NCBI RefSeq assembly: GCF_003171715.1
Contig: NZ_QGHL01000005.1
Coordinates: 1-64,000, forward strand
DNA length: 64,000 nt
Direction of reading: 5' to 3'
From: Novosphingobium meiothermophilum
Lineage (GTDB): Bacteria; Pseudomonadota; Alphaproteobacteria; Sphingomonadales; Sphingomonadaceae
In this document: positions 6,620 to 15,506 of the stretch, piece by piece
How the letters are laid out: each line of letters starts with the position of its first letter
Position numbering within the stretch: position 1 is the first letter of the stretch
Position numbers and translations under genes: made by a program
Notes under the pieces: model-generated
What the model was told of the DNA's origin: nothing
The model's database searches: none
The model's input: the letters and a program-made list of their open reading frames with translations, nothing else

Positions 6620-8938
6620 ATGGCAGATGCGGCAAACGAAGCCCGGCAGGATCAGCGCACGGCCCGCCTTCAGGTCGCTGGTGCCCGTCAGGAGGAAAGC
6701 GGCCACGGCCTTGCCCGCATCAGTCGCCACGTCATGGCCCAGCTTGGCCTTGCCGAAGGGGACGTCATCGAGATCGTGGGCAAGCGCGCCACCGCCGCGC
6801 GCGTGATCCAGCCCTATCCCGAAGACGAAGGGCTGGAATTGATCCGCCTTGACGGCTTGCAGCGCGCCAATGCCGATGTCGGTTCGGGCGAGCATGTCGA
6901 AGTGCGCAAGCTGGAAAGCCGCCCCGCCCAGCGCGTGGTCTTCGCGCCCGCCCAGAAGGACCTGCGCCTGCAAGGACCGGCGCTCGCGCTCAAGCGCAAC
7001 TTCGCGGGCCGTCCGCTTGTCACCGGTGATCTTGTTGCCACGGCGGGACAGCAGCAGATCAGCCGCGCCGACATGCCCCCGCAACTGCGCCAGATGCTGA
7101 ATGCGCCCGCCTTCGCACTGACGCAGATTCGCCTGACCGTCGTTTCCACCAGCCCCAAGGGCGTGGTTCACATCGACGAGAACACCGAGGTGGAACTGCG
7201 CCCGGAATACGAGGAGCCACGTTCGGGCCGGGCCGATGTCAACTATGACGATGTCGGCGGAATGGGCGACACGATTCGCCAGTTGCGCGAGATGGTCGAA
7301 CTGCCGCTGCGCTATCCCGAACTCTTCACCCGTCTCGGCGTTGATCCGCCCAAGGGCGTTCTGCTCCACGGCCCGCCGGGCACGGGCAAGACCCGCCTCG
7401 CGCGTGCGGTGGCGAACGAAAGCGATGCCGCCTTCTTCACCATCAACGGCCCTGAGATCATGGGTTCGGCCTATGGCGAGAGCGAGAAGCGTCTGCGCGA
7501 GGTGTTCGAGGAAGCAACAAAGAATGCGCCCTCGATCATCTTCATCGACGAGATCGATTCGATCGCGCCCAAGCGCAGCGAGGTTCACGGCGAGGCGGAA
7601 AAGCGCCTCGTCGCGCAGTTGCTCACGCTGATGGACGGATTGCAGGCGCGCTCCAACCTCGTGGTCATTGCCGCCACCAACCGGCCTGATGCCATCGATG
7701 AAGCCCTGCGCCGTCCTGGCCGTTTCGACCGCGAGATCGTGGTGGGCGTGCCCGATGAACCCGGCCGCCGCGAGATCATCGCCATCCACACCCGCGGTAT
7801 GCCGCTGGCCGAGGATGTGGACCTGAAGGAACTGGCCCGCACGACGCACGGCTTTGTCGGCGCCGATCTTGCCGCGCTGGCGCGTGAAGCGGCTATCGAG
7901 GCAGTGCGCCGGATCATGCCGCGCCTCGATTTCGAACAGCAGACGATTCCGCAGGAAGTGCTCGATTCGCTGCGCGTCGAACGCGACGATTTCCTGCAGG
8001 CGCTCAAGCGGGTGCAGCCTTCGGCCATGCGCGAGGTCATGGTCCAGACCCCCACCATCGGCTGGGCCGATGTCGGCGGGCTTGACGAGGCGCAGGAGCG
8101 CCTGCGCGAAGGCGTGGAACTGCCGCTGAAGAACCCGGAAGCCTTTCACCGCCTTGGCATCAGGCCGGCCAAGGGCTTCCTGCTCTATGGCCCGCCGGGC
8201 ACTGGCAAGACCTTGCTGGCCAAGGCCGTGGCAAAGGAAGCCGAAGCCAACTTCATCGCCATCAAGTCCTCGGACCTGCTCTCGAAATGGTATGGCGAGA
8301 GCGAGCAGCAGCTTGCCAGGCTCTTTGCCCGCGCCCGGCAGGTGGCGCCCTGCGTGGTGTTCATCGACGAGATCGACAGCCTCGTGCCCGCGCGCGGCAG
8401 CGGACAGGGCGAGCCGAGCGTCACCGCGCGCGTGGTCAACACGATCCTTGCCGAGATGGACGGGCTTGAGGAACTGCAATCGGTGATCCTGATCGGCGCG
8501 ACCAACCGGCCCAACCTTGTCGATCCGGCGCTGCTGCGTCCCGGCCGGTTCGACGAACTGGTCTATGTGGGCACGCCCAGCCTTGCAGGACGCCAGCACA
8601 TTCTGGGCATCCACACGCGCAACATGCCGCTGGCGGCGGACGTTGATCTGGCCGCCATCGCGCGGGAAACCCCGCGCTTTACCGGGGCCGATCTGGAGGA
8701 CGTAGTGCGCCGCGCCGGTCTCAATGCCATCCGGCGCGCAGGCGGCAACGTCGAAAGCGTGACGGCGGCCGACTTCGCCGATGCCCTCGCCGCCTCGCGT
8801 GCAACGGTGACGGAGCAGATGGAAGAAGAATATGCCCGCATGAAGGGTGAACTGAAGAAGCGGGCGATGAACCCCGGTCCGCTGGGCTTCATCACGCCGG
8901 GCATGGTCCAGCCGCTGCGCGAGAGCAAGCACGGCTGA
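6620..8938 (+). CDS. CDC48/p97-type AAA+ ATPase
   Basis: 772 residues with the full CDC48 plan: N-domain (about 1-195, double-psi barrel beginning after [11 protein letters not shown]), D1 and D2 AAA modules. D1 has Walker A GPPGTGKT (251-258), Walker B FIDEID (308-313) and arginine-finger RRPGRFD (364-370). D2 has Walker A 524-531, Walker B 581-586 and LRPGRFD (639-645). Both sites look competent. Eukaryotic and archaeal homologues unfold proteins for degradation; the bacterial role is not settled. The ATG at 6620 has AGGAGG 13 bases upstream. It is monocistronic here, and convergent with the kinase gene that follows. Confidence 0.93.
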   Translation: MADAANEARQDQRTARLQVAGARQEESGHGLARISRHVMAQLGLAEGDVIEIVGKRATAARVIQPYPEDEGLELIRLDGLQRANADVGSGEHVEVRKLESRPAQRVVFAPAQKDLRLQGPALALKRNFAGRPLVTGDLVATAGQQQISRADMPPQLRQMLNAPAFALTQIRLTVVSTSPKGVVHIDENTEVELRPEYEEPRSGRADVNYDDVGGMGDTIRQLREMVELPLRYPELFTRLGVDPPKGVLLHGPPGTGKTRLARAVANESDAAFFTINGPEIMGSAYGESEKRLREVFEEATKNAPSIIFIDEIDSIAPKRSEVHGEAEKRLVAQLLTLMDGLQARSNLVVIAATNRPDAIDEALRRPGRFDREIVVGVPDEPGRREIIAIHTRGMPLAEDVDLKELARTTHGFVGADLAALAREAAIEAVRRIMPRLDFEQQTIPQEVLDSLRVERDDFLQALKRVQPSAMREVMVQTPTIGWADVGGLDEAQERLREGVELPLKNPEAFHRLGIRPAKGFLLYGPPGTGKTLLAKAVAKEAEANFIAIKSSDLLSKWYGESEQQLARLFARARQVAPCVVFIDEIDSLVPARGSGQGEPSVTARVVNTILAEMDGLEELQSVILIGATNRPNLVDPALLRPGRFDELVYVGTPSLAGRQHILGIHTRNMPLAADVDLAAIARETPRFTGADLEDVVRRAGLNAIRRAGGNVESVTAADFADALAASRATVTEQMEEEYARMKGELKKRAMNPGPLGFITPGMVQPLRESKHG

Positions 8939-8997
8939 CAACGCGGCCGGGAAGGCTCGAACAGCAATGGCTCAGGCGTGGGGCTGGCCGGAACCGG

Positions 8998-10311
8998 TCA
9001 GTTCCCCGCTTCGGCCAGCGCGAAGCGCATTTCCACAACGAGCCCGCGCTCGCTCGCGCGGCGGGTGATCGTGCCGCCAAGCTGGCGCTCGGACGAGCGG
9101 ATGAGCGCCGAACCGAAGCCCTCGCGGCCCGGCTCCATGGTGACACCGCCCGGCTGCGCGCAGATTTCCTCCCACAGGAGGTGGGCGCCGTCCCCGTCGC
9201 GGCGCCATGCGATGCGCAGCAGCCCCCCCGGCTGCGCCCATGCGCCGTATTTCACGGCATTCGTCACCAGTTCGTGCAGCACCAGCCCAAGCGGCACGGC
9301 ATGCCTGCCGGGCAGGACCAGCGAATCACCATCAAGTTCACACCGCTCGCTGGCCGAACGGTAGGGCGCAATGGCCTTGCCGATCAGGTCGGCAAGATCG
9401 ACTGTCTGCGCCTGCCCCGCGCCTTGCGTTACTTCGTGTGCCGTCACCAGCGCATGGATGCGGCTGGCGATGCGATCGACCGCAGGCGCGGCGGCAGTAT
9501 CGCCCCGCGCGCTCATCTTCACGATGGCAAGGATCACGGCGAACAGGTTCTTGACCCGGTGGTTGAGTTCTTTGGCCAGAAGATCGGCACGGTCGCGTGC
9601 TGCGGCGATCTCGGCGGCATTGGCGGCGCGCGCTTCGGCTTCGGCCATGCGGATGGCCTGCCACAGGCCCAGTGCGAGCGCACAGACGATGACCACGAAC
9701 AGCGCGGCCAGCGATGGCAGCATCCGCGCCTCGGCGGCAGCGGCGCGCTGCACCGCCAGATCAAGCCGCGCCTGCTCTATCGCTTCGAGACGCGCCACTG
9801 CCCGGCGCAGCCCGGCCATGGCCAGTTGCCCTTCATCGGACAGCACGCGAACATGCGCATCGGGAATGCGCCGGGCGGCCACAAGCTCCACCACCCCTGC
9901 CATTTCCGCCCACTTGGCATCGCCCATCCGGGCGATCTCGGCCAGAAGGCGTTCCTGTTCGGGCGGCAAAGGCCCGCCCATGCGGCTGCGCAGGCGTTCC
10001 AGCGCGGCATCATATTGCGCCCGCCCCTGATGATAGGGCGCGAGATAACGGGTATCGCTGGTGATAAAGAAGCCGCGCTGCCCGGTTTCACCGGTGATCG
10101 TGGCCCGCACGATCTCGTCAAGCGCGGCAAGGATGCCGCTGGTGCGCGCAGCCTGCGCGCGCTGCACGCGCTCGGCCTCGACCGTCGTCAGGATGAGCGT
10201 GAAAGTGCCCAGCAGCGCAAGTGCCACCACGCCGAACAGCGCCAGGGTGGGAATACGCTGGCGCCAGGTGCGGCCCTTGCCATCGCCTTGCGCGGGGCTG
10301 CTGCCAGTCAT
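8998..10311 (-). CDS. CHASE3-type membrane histidine kinase of the HWE family
   Basis: 437 residues. TM1 is about 21-43, followed by a periplasmic four-helix CHASE3-like sensor (about 45-195, with TGETGQRGFFITSD), then TM2 197-218. The kinase core has ELNHRVKN (His251), the N-box LHELVTNAVKYG (345-356), a tryptophan-containing LLWEE (378-382) that marks HWE kinases, and a late G-box FGSALI. HWE kinases in sphingomonads often work in light, general stress or chemosensory pathways, usually with single-domain response regulators. No response regulator is adjacent. The ATG at 10311 was chosen because it gives a normal cytoplasmic lead before TM1; the frame upstream has no similarity. Confidence 0.88.
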   Translation of the reverse strand: MTGSSPAQGDGKGRTWRQRIPTLALFGVVALALLGTFTLILTTVEAERVQRAQAARTSGILAALDEIVRATITGETGQRGFFITSDTRYLAPYHQGRAQYDAALERLRSRMGGPLPPEQERLLAEIARMGDAKWAEMAGVVELVAARRIPDAHVRVLSDEGQLAMAGLRRAVARLEAIEQARLDLAVQRAAAAEARMLPSLAALFVVIVCALALGLWQAIRMAEAEARAANAAEIAAARDRADLLAKELNHRVKNLFAVILAIVKMSARGDTAAAPAVDRIASRIHALVTAHEVTQGAGQAQTVDLADLIGKAIAPYRSASERCELDGDSLVLPGRHAVPLGLVLHELVTNAVKYGAWAQPGGLLRIAWRRDGDGAHLLWEEICAQPGGVTMEPGREGFGSALIRSSERQLGGTITRRASERGLVVEMRFALAEAGN

Positions 10312-10451
10312 TGCACGTTGCCTGTCATTGCACCGGCCTAACGCCTCGCGTATCGCGCCGCAATGCGCCGGAGGCGGGAACCACCGCCGCCGCGCGATGA
10401 AATGGCGCCGCGCGGGCATCGCACCGCGAGTGTCCGAGAACACCGCAAGGG

Positions 10452-10479
10452 TTGACGCGGCAGCCCCCTTCGCCTATCG
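10452..10479 (+). promoter_or_regulatory. Candidate sigma-70 promoter of rpmH
   Basis: TTGACG (10452-10457), a 16-base spacer and CTATCG (10474-10479) resemble the alphaproteobacterial housekeeping promoter. It lies 76 bases before rpmH. The rest of the 243-bp divergent gap between the kinase and rpmH shows no other clear element. Confidence 0.45.
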
Positions 10480-10554
10480 GCCACCCCCTGATTCCGGGCG
10501 GCTCAACGCTGGCGTCCGGCACTTTCAACAGATTCGCCAAAGAAGAGAAAACCG

Positions 10555-10689
10555 ATGAAGCGCACTTTCCAGCCCAGCCGCCTTGTGCGTGCCCGCCGCC
10601 ACGGCTTCCGCGCCCGCATGGCGACGGTCGGTGGTCGCAAGGTTCTGCGCGCCCGCCGTGCCCGCGGCCGCAAGAACCTCTCGGCCTGA
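10555..10689 (+). CDS. rpmH: Ribosomal protein L34
   Basis: 44 residues, [20 protein letters not shown] followed by an Arg/Lys-rich tail ending in RKNLSA. This is the complete bL34 family sequence, which binds 23S rRNA in the large subunit. It is followed by rnpA, yidD, yidC and engB, the order conserved across most alphaproteobacteria. rnpA starts 38 bases after the stop. Confidence 0.97.
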   Translation: MKRTFQPSRLVRARRHGFRARMATVGGRKVLRARRARGRKNLSA

Positions 10690-10727
10690 AGCCAGACACA
10701 ACCGTTCCGGCCAAGGCGAAGGCGGGC

Positions 10728-11141
10728 ATGACCCGGATCGCCACCATCCGGAAACGGGCAGACTTCGTTGCTGCAAACCGCGGAATCCGGGTCGCAAGGC
10801 CCGGATTCGTGCTGTTGGTCAACCGCGATGTCGTGCCGCCGGACGAGGCGGACCTGCGCTTCGGTGTCACCGTAACGAAGAAGATCGGCAACGCGGTTGT
10901 CCGCAACCGGATGAAGCGCCGCTTCCGCGCCCTGCTACGCGAAGCCCTGCCGCAAGGCGGCATTGCCGGCGCGGATCACATCCTGATCGGGCGCGAGGGC
11001 GGAATCGAACGCGATTTTGCCCTGCTGCGCGATGAACTGGCTGCCGCGCTTGCCCGTGCTGCGGCGGGCAAGGGCGATCCCCCCCGCAAGCGTCCCGGCG
11101 ACAGGGGCGGTTCGGGCAGGCAACGCGCAGGCAGACAATGA
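10728..11141 (+). CDS. rnpA: Ribonuclease P protein component
   Basis: 137 residues, basic. The RNR motif is [16 protein letters not shown], which contacts the RNase P RNA, and the N-terminal [13 protein letters not shown] segment is typical of the precursor-tRNA leader-binding face. It completes RNase P, which trims tRNA 5' leaders. The C-terminal 25 residues are Arg/Gly/Lys-rich and longer than in many homologues. The ATG at 10728 begins directly at the conserved domain; the open frame upstream overlaps rpmH in another frame and is not used. Its stop overlaps yidD by four bases (ATGA). Confidence 0.95.
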   Translation: MTRIATIRKRADFVAANRGIRVARPGFVLLVNRDVVPPDEADLRFGVTVTKKIGNAVVRNRMKRRFRALLREALPQGGIAGADHILIGREGGIERDFALLRDELAAALARAAAGKGDPPRKRPGDRGGSGRQRAGRQ

Positions 11142-11347
11142 AGCGCGTTCTCATCCTCATCGCGCGGGCATGGCAGCTTGGCCCATCGCGGATTCTGCCG
11201 CCTTCGTGCCGTTACAGTCCATCGTGCTCGCAGTATGCGATCGAAGCTCTGGAAAAGCATGGCGCGATTAAGGGTGGCTGGCTTGCAGCGAAGCGGCTAT
11301 TGCGCTGCCATCCATGGGGCGGTTGCGGCTACGATCCGGTCCCTTGA
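11138..11347 (+). CDS. yidD: Membrane protein insertion efficiency factor YidD
   Basis: 69 residues with the three conserved cysteine clusters, [10 protein letters not shown] near the middle and GGCGYDPVP at the C-terminus. YidD is a small amphipathic protein on the inner face of the membrane that helps YidC-dependent insertion. It is translationally coupled to rnpA through an ATGA overlap. yidC begins 60 bases downstream by the start chosen here. Confidence 0.95.
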   Translation: MKRVLILIARAWQLGPSRILPPSCRYSPSCSQYAIEALEKHGAIKGGWLAAKRLLRCHPWGGCGYDPVP

Positions 11348-11407
11348 ACCTATTTCATGCAGTTTGCGCCGCATCTGGCGGCCACGAGATACAGGATTCG
11401 AAACCCG

Positions 11408-13204
11408 GTGCAAAATCAGCGCAACGTCATCCTCGCAGTGGTCCTGACGGGCCTGCTGCTGATCGGTTGGGAAGCGGCCATGCGCTGGTTCTACCCGCAG
11501 GCGGACGTCAAGCCACAGGCGGCCGCAAGCGCGCCCGCCGCGCAGGCCGACAAGCCCAAGCCCACCCGCGAAGGCGGCCTGCAATCGCCCGCCGACATTG
11601 CGCTGGAGAAGAAGGATCTTGCCGCCGAACTGACTGCTGGCAACCGCCTGCCGATCGATGCGCCCGGCATCAAGGGTTCGATCAACCTCAAGGGCGGGCT
11701 TGTCGATGACGTGACGCTCGTGCGCCACCGCGAGACGGTGGACCGCAAAAGCCCCCCGGTGCGGCTGTTCTCGCCCGCGGGCACCCCGGCGCAGCACTTC
11801 GCGCAGATCGGCTGGGTTGGCGAGGGCGTGGCCACCCCCGATGCCGGAACGGTGTGGACCGCCGACGCCGCGAAGCTGACCCCGCAGACGCCCGTGACGC
11901 TGCGCTGGACCAACTCCAGCGGACAGACCTTCTCGATCCGCTACGCGATCGATGCCGATTACATGATTACCGCCACGCTGGCCGTGGCCAACACCGGCCC
12001 GGCGCCAATCGTGGTAAAGCCCTTCGCGCTGGTATCGCGCACCGACAAGACCGCCAGCATCGACACCTGGCAACTCCACTCCGGTCCCATCGGCGCGGTC
12101 GATGGCACGGTGACGTTCGACAACAACTACAGCACCGTGAGCGAGGCGCCGGGACAGCTCGTGCCGCTCAAGGGCGCAACCAACTGGATCGGCTTCACCG
12201 ATATCTACTGGCTTTCCGCGCTCATCCCGGATGCCGGGGCCAAGGCGGAAGGCGCCTTCCGCGCCATCGGACCGGGCCTTTACCGCGCCGATCTCATCTT
12301 CCCCAATGTCTCGATCGCGCCGGGCAAACAGCAGACGCAGACCGTGCGGCTCTTTGCGGGCGCCAAGGAAAACTCTGTCCTTGAACGCTATGAGGCGGCC
12401 GGCGTTGCGAACTTCAGCCTGTCGATTGACTGGGGCTGGTTCCGCTGGTTCGAGAAGCCGATCTTCTGGCTGCTCGATTCGCTGTTCAAGCTGGTCAAGA
12501 ACTTCGGCGTGGCGATCATCCTGCTCACGCTGATCGTGCGCGGTGTGATGTTCCCCATTGCCCAGCGCCAGTTCGCCTCGATGGCGGCCATGCGCGCGCT
12601 CCAGCCCAAGGTCAAGGCGGTGCAGGAGCGCTACAAGGACGACAAGCAGAAACAGCAGCAGGAAATCATGGAGCTGTACAAGCGTGAGAAGGTCAATCCT
12701 CTCGCGGGATGTCTGCCCATCTTCCTCCAGATCCCTGTGTTCTTCGCGCTCTACAAGGTGCTGGTTATCGCCATCGAGATGCGCCACCAGCCCTTTGTCC
12801 TGTGGATCAAGGATCTTTCCGCCCCTGATCCGGCGCATGTGCTCAACCTGTTCGGTCTGCTGCCGTTCGATCCGCCGGGCTTCCTCGGCATTGGCGTGCT
12901 GGCGATCCTGCTCGGCATCACCATGTGGCTCCAGTTCAAGCTTCAGCCCGCCGCGATGGACCCGGCGCAGCAGCAGATCTTCGCCTTCATGCCGTGGATC
13001 ATGATGTTCGTCATGGCACCGTTCGCGGCCGGTCTGCTGATCTACTGGATCACCTCGAACGTGCTGACCATTGCCCAGCAGAAGTATCTCTACAGCCGTC
13101 ATCCGCAACTCAAGGCGCAGGCCGAAAAGGACCAGCAGAACATCGACCGCGCCGCTGCGCGTGACGAGAAGGTGGCTTCCGCGCGGAAGCCGAAAGCCCG
13201 GTGA
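11408..13204 (+). CDS. yidC: Membrane protein insertase YidC
   Basis: 598 residues from the GTG at 11408, which yields [20 protein letters not shown], the usual YidC opening with TM1 at about 7-21. An ATG at 11357 would add 17 residues unlike the family, so I prefer GTG. A large periplasmic beta-sandwich domain (about 60-335) is followed by the insertase core with its conserved TM segments, including [15 protein letters not shown], whose arginine sits in the hydrophilic groove, and [20 protein letters not shown]. The C-terminus is basic. It inserts inner-membrane proteins alone or with SecYEG. The stop codon overlaps the engB start (GTGA). Confidence 0.95.
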   Translation: MQNQRNVILAVVLTGLLLIGWEAAMRWFYPQADVKPQAAASAPAAQADKPKPTREGGLQSPADIALEKKDLAAELTAGNRLPIDAPGIKGSINLKGGLVDDVTLVRHRETVDRKSPPVRLFSPAGTPAQHFAQIGWVGEGVATPDAGTVWTADAAKLTPQTPVTLRWTNSSGQTFSIRYAIDADYMITATLAVANTGPAPIVVKPFALVSRTDKTASIDTWQLHSGPIGAVDGTVTFDNNYSTVSEAPGQLVPLKGATNWIGFTDIYWLSALIPDAGAKAEGAFRAIGPGLYRADLIFPNVSIAPGKQQTQTVRLFAGAKENSVLERYEAAGVANFSLSIDWGWFRWFEKPIFWLLDSLFKLVKNFGVAIILLTLIVRGVMFPIAQRQFASMAAMRALQPKVKAVQERYKDDKQKQQQEIMELYKREKVNPLAGCLPIFLQIPVFFALYKVLVIAIEMRHQPFVLWIKDLSAPDPAHVLNLFGLLPFDPPGFLGIGVLAILLGITMWLQFKLQPAAMDPAQQQIFAFMPWIMMFVMAPFAAGLLIYWITSNVLTIAQQKYLYSRHPQLKAQAEKDQQNIDRAAARDEKVASARKPKAR

Positions 13205-13884
13205 GCGCGACCGAACCTTCAGGCCCCGATTCCGCACAGCAGGATCAGGAAGCGCGGGCTGAACGGATCGAACAGGCGCGCCTGCTCTTTGCCGGTCGGG
13301 TCGAGTTCCTGAAATCGGCCCCGGCGCTCAAGTTCCTGCCCGATCCCGATGTGCCCGAAGTGGCCTTTGCGGGCCGGTCCAACGTGGGAAAGTCCTCGCT
13401 GCTCAATGCCCTGACCGGGCGCAAGTCCATCGCCCGCACCTCGGTCACGCCGGGCCGCACACAGGAACTGAACTATTTCGAGGTAGGTGATCCCACCCGT
13501 CTGCGTCTGGTCGACATGCCCGGCTACGGCTTCGCCAAGGCCCCGCCAAAGGTGGTGGAAACATGGCGCCGTCTGGTGCGCGATTACCTGCGCGGGCGCG
13601 TGGTGCTGAAGCGCACGCTGCTGCTGATCGACAGCCGCCATGGCATCAAGCCAGTCGATGCCGACATGATGCAGATGCTCGATGAAGCGGGCGTAGGCTA
13701 TCGCATCGTTCTTACCAAGGCCGACAAGATCAAGGCCAGCGAGCTGGCCGAAGTCACGGCCCAAACGCTCGCCGCCGCCCGCAAGCGCACCGCGGCCTAC
13801 CCCGAAGTGATCGTCACCTCATCGGAAAAGAAGATGGGGATCGAGGAACTGCGCGCCGCCGTCCTGCAAGACGCGCTCGGCTGA
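13201..13884 (+). CDS. engB: Ribosome biogenesis GTP-binding protein EngB/YihA/YsxC
   Basis: 227 residues. G-motifs are clear: GRSNVGKS (G1), [11 protein letters not shown] (switch I), DMPGYG (G3), TKADK (G4) and TSSEKK (G5). This TrmE-Era family GTPase is needed for large-subunit assembly. The start is GTG at 13201, inside the yidC stop, indicating translational coupling. The N-terminal 28 residues are acidic and Gln-rich, a common variable extension. The gene ends just before a convergent tRNA-Lys. Confidence 0.94.
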   Translation: MSATEPSGPDSAQQDQEARAERIEQARLLFAGRVEFLKSAPALKFLPDPDVPEVAFAGRSNVGKSSLLNALTGRKSIARTSVTPGRTQELNYFEVGDPTRLRLVDMPGYGFAKAPPKVVETWRRLVRDYLRGRVVLKRTLLLIDSRHGIKPVDADMMQMLDEAGVGYRIVLTKADKIKASELAEVTAQTLAAARKRTAAYPEVIVTSSEKKMGIEELRAAVLQDALG

Positions 13885-13896
13885 TTCGCTGGGGGA

Positions 13897-13972
13897 TGGT
13901 GAGCCCTGCTGGGTTCGAACCAGCGACCTACTGATTAAAAGTCAGTTGCTCTACCGACTGAGCTAAGGGCCC
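13897..13972 (-). tRNA. tRNA-Lys (anticodon TTT), CCA encoded
   Basis: The reverse strand folds into a 76-nt cloverleaf. The acceptor stem is GGGCCCT / AGGGCTC with one G-U pair. The D arm contains AGCTCAGTCGGTAGAGC. The anticodon stem ACTGA / TCAGT closes the loop CTTTTAA with anticodon TTT, and the T loop is TTCGAAC. The 3' CCA is encoded at 13897-13899. No integrated element or duplicated 3' end was seen next to it. Confidence 0.97.
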
Positions 13973-14045
13973 GCCCTGTGTGCATCGAAGCGCGCGGCGT
14001 GGCGCGTCACCTAGGGGGACGGGGACGGCTGGTCAAGTAGGCCGG

Positions 14046-14546
14046 TCATTTCCTCTTGCCCAGCCGGTGGTGCAGGTGGGCAAGTCTGAGCCCGGTGATC
14101 GGATCGCGCCAGTCGCGGGCAATCCGGGCGGCCGGATCAAGCACGAAGCTGCGGCCGCGAAACGCGCGGTGCGGGATCACCAGCACGGCATCCGCCCAGC
14201 ATCCGCCGCTCCAAAGGATCAGATCAAGGTCCAGCGTGCGTGCGCGCCAGCGCTGGCCGAGTCGTCTGCGGCCAAAGTCCCGCTCGATGCCCTGCAGCAG
14301 ACACAGCAGCGCGGGCGGTTCAAGACTGGTCGAAACCACTGCCGCACCGTTCGCATATTCACGCTGCGAAGGACCGACGGGACGGCTGCGCACGAAGGTG
14401 CTTGCCGCCTCGATCCCAAGCCCGCGCGCAGCCATTTCCGCCAGTGCCGCGCGCAGCACGGCCTGCGGGCGCCCATGGCGCGGATGGCGCTGGTTTGATC
14501 CCAGCGCAACGAGATAGCGGTGCCTGATCGTCCGGCCTTCCGTCAG
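14046..14546 (-). CDS. folK: 2-amino-4-hydroxy-6-hydroxymethyldihydropteridine pyrophosphokinase, apparent CTG start
   Basis: 166 residues. HPPK transfers pyrophosphate from ATP to the pterin in folate synthesis. The family motifs are present: YLVALGSNQ near the N-terminus, RSRPVGPSQ mid-protein, RWRARTLDLDLILW for metal and ATP binding, and IPHRAFRGRSFVLDP. No ATG, GTG or TTG lies near the conserved N-terminus; the first ATG in frame (14696) would add 50 residues out of another gene. CTG at 14546 overlaps the aguB stop as CTGA and has GAGGA just upstream, so CTG is the best start. The two genes are therefore coupled. Confidence 0.88.
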   Translation of the reverse strand: MTEGRTIRHRYLVALGSNQRHPRHGRPQAVLRAALAEMAARGLGIEAASTFVRSRPVGPSQREYANGAAVVSTSLEPPALLCLLQGIERDFGRRRLGQRWRARTLDLDLILWSGGCWADAVLVIPHRAFRGRSFVLDPAARIARDWRDPITGLRLAHLHHRLGKRK

Positions 14547-15406
14547 ATGTCCTCGGCCAGCCGTCCGTAAAGCTGCGGACGGCGATCGCGGAAGAAGCCC
14601 ATGCCGGCGCGGTGCGTTGCAGCGCGGCCAAGATCGATCGCAGCATGAAGAACACCGGTTTCCCCTGCGCCGAATGCGGCCAGGAAATCGCCCCATTCAT
14701 CGGTGATGAAGCTGTGGCCATAGAAGCGCTGGCCCTCTGCGCCATGCTCGGTTTCCGTTCCGATCCGGTTGGCGGCAATCACCGGCATGCAGTTCGATAC
14801 GGCATGGCCGATCATGGCGCGGCGCCACATGCGGCTAGTATCAAGACCGGCATCATAGGGTTCCGATCCGATGGCCGTGGGATAGAACAGCAGCTCTGCC
14901 CCCATCAGCGCCATGGCGCGCGCGCATTCGGGATACCACTGGTCCCAGCACACCCCCACCCCGATGCGCGTGCCGAACACATCCCAGACCTTGAAGCCGG
15001 TATTGCCGGGGCGGAAATAATACTTTTCCTCATAGCCCGGCCCATCGGGGATATGGCTCTTGCGATAAATCCCCATGACCGCGCCATCGGGGCCGATCAT
15101 TGCCAGCGTGTTATAGTAATGGTGGCCATCGCGCTCGAAGAAGCTGGTGGGGATGGCCACCCCGTGCGCCTTCGCCAGCCGCTGCATTTCGCGCACCGAA
15201 GGATCCTCGGCCAGCGGGTGGGCCATGGCAAAGAGCGCCTCGTCCTCGACCTTGCAGAAGTATGGTCCGGCAAAGAGTTCGGGCGGCAGAATGATCTGCG
15301 CGCCATCGCGGGCGGCCTGTTCCACCAAGGCAGCGGTGGCGGCGATGTTCTCGGCCTCGCCTCCGGGAAGGGCGAGTTGCAGGGCGGCAACGGTGATCGT
15401 GGTCAT
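14543..15406 (-). CDS. aguB: N-carbamoylputrescine amidase
   Basis: 287 residues of the nitrilase superfamily with the Glu-Lys-Cys triad: Glu43 in PPELF, Lys116 in YRKSHIPD and Cys153 in GVCWDQWYPE. The KSHIPDGPGYEEKYYF segment is characteristic of N-carbamoylputrescine amidases, which make putrescine, CO2 and ammonia in the arginine decarboxylase/agmatine route. No agmatine deiminase gene is next to it. The downstream folK overlaps its stop codon by CTGA. The ATG at 15406 gives the full family length. Confidence 0.92.
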   Translation of the reverse strand: MTTITVAALQLALPGGEAENIAATAALVEQAARDGAQIILPPELFAGPYFCKVEDEALFAMAHPLAEDPSVREMQRLAKAHGVAIPTSFFERDGHHYYNTLAMIGPDGAVMGIYRKSHIPDGPGYEEKYYFRPGNTGFKVWDVFGTRIGVGVCWDQWYPECARAMALMGAELLFYPTAIGSEPYDAGLDTSRMWRRAMIGHAVSNCMPVIAANRIGTETEHGAEGQRFYGHSFITDEWGDFLAAFGAGETGVLHAAIDLGRAATHRAGMGFFRDRRPQLYGRLAEDI

Positions 15407-15456
15407 GGCTGCCGGACTAGGCTGCTCCCCCCTTCAATTCAACCATCGCCGCGCCC

Positions 15457-15498
15457 CTGTCACATCAGGCCTGTCACATCAGGCGTGTCACATCAGGC
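15457..15498. repeat. Three tandem 14-bp repeats
   Basis: CTGTCACATCAGGC occurs three times in direct succession (15457-15470, 15471-15484, 15485-15498; the third begins with G). A degenerate GTGCTATATCATGC follows. The array fills most of the 100-bp gap between aguB and the methyltransferase-like gene, right after the latter's stop codon. Replication slippage is the simplest origin; a function is not evident. Confidence 0.8.
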
Positions 15499-15506
15499 GT
15501 GCTATA

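Noticed and set aside
6599..8941. 780-codon open frame antisense to the CDC48 gene, and similar long antisense frames over yidC (11297-13237), hisS and the M61 peptidase gene (43241-45727), polA (29344-31119) and katG (61936-63738)
   Set aside because: Their translations are Arg/His/Gly/Ala-rich without motifs and lie exactly opposite recognised genes. They are by-products of high GC and third-position bias.
11357..11407. ATG start of yidC at 11357
   Set aside because: It would add 17 residues before the conserved QNQRN opening; GTG 11408 fits the family better. The upstream start cannot be fully excluded.
13897..13972. tRNA-Lys as an integration site
   Set aside because: No integrase gene, no direct repeat of the tRNA 3' end and no change in gene character on either side.
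15457..15498. Tandem repeats as a CRISPR fragment
   Set aside because: Units are directly adjacent with no spacers and only 14 bp long.
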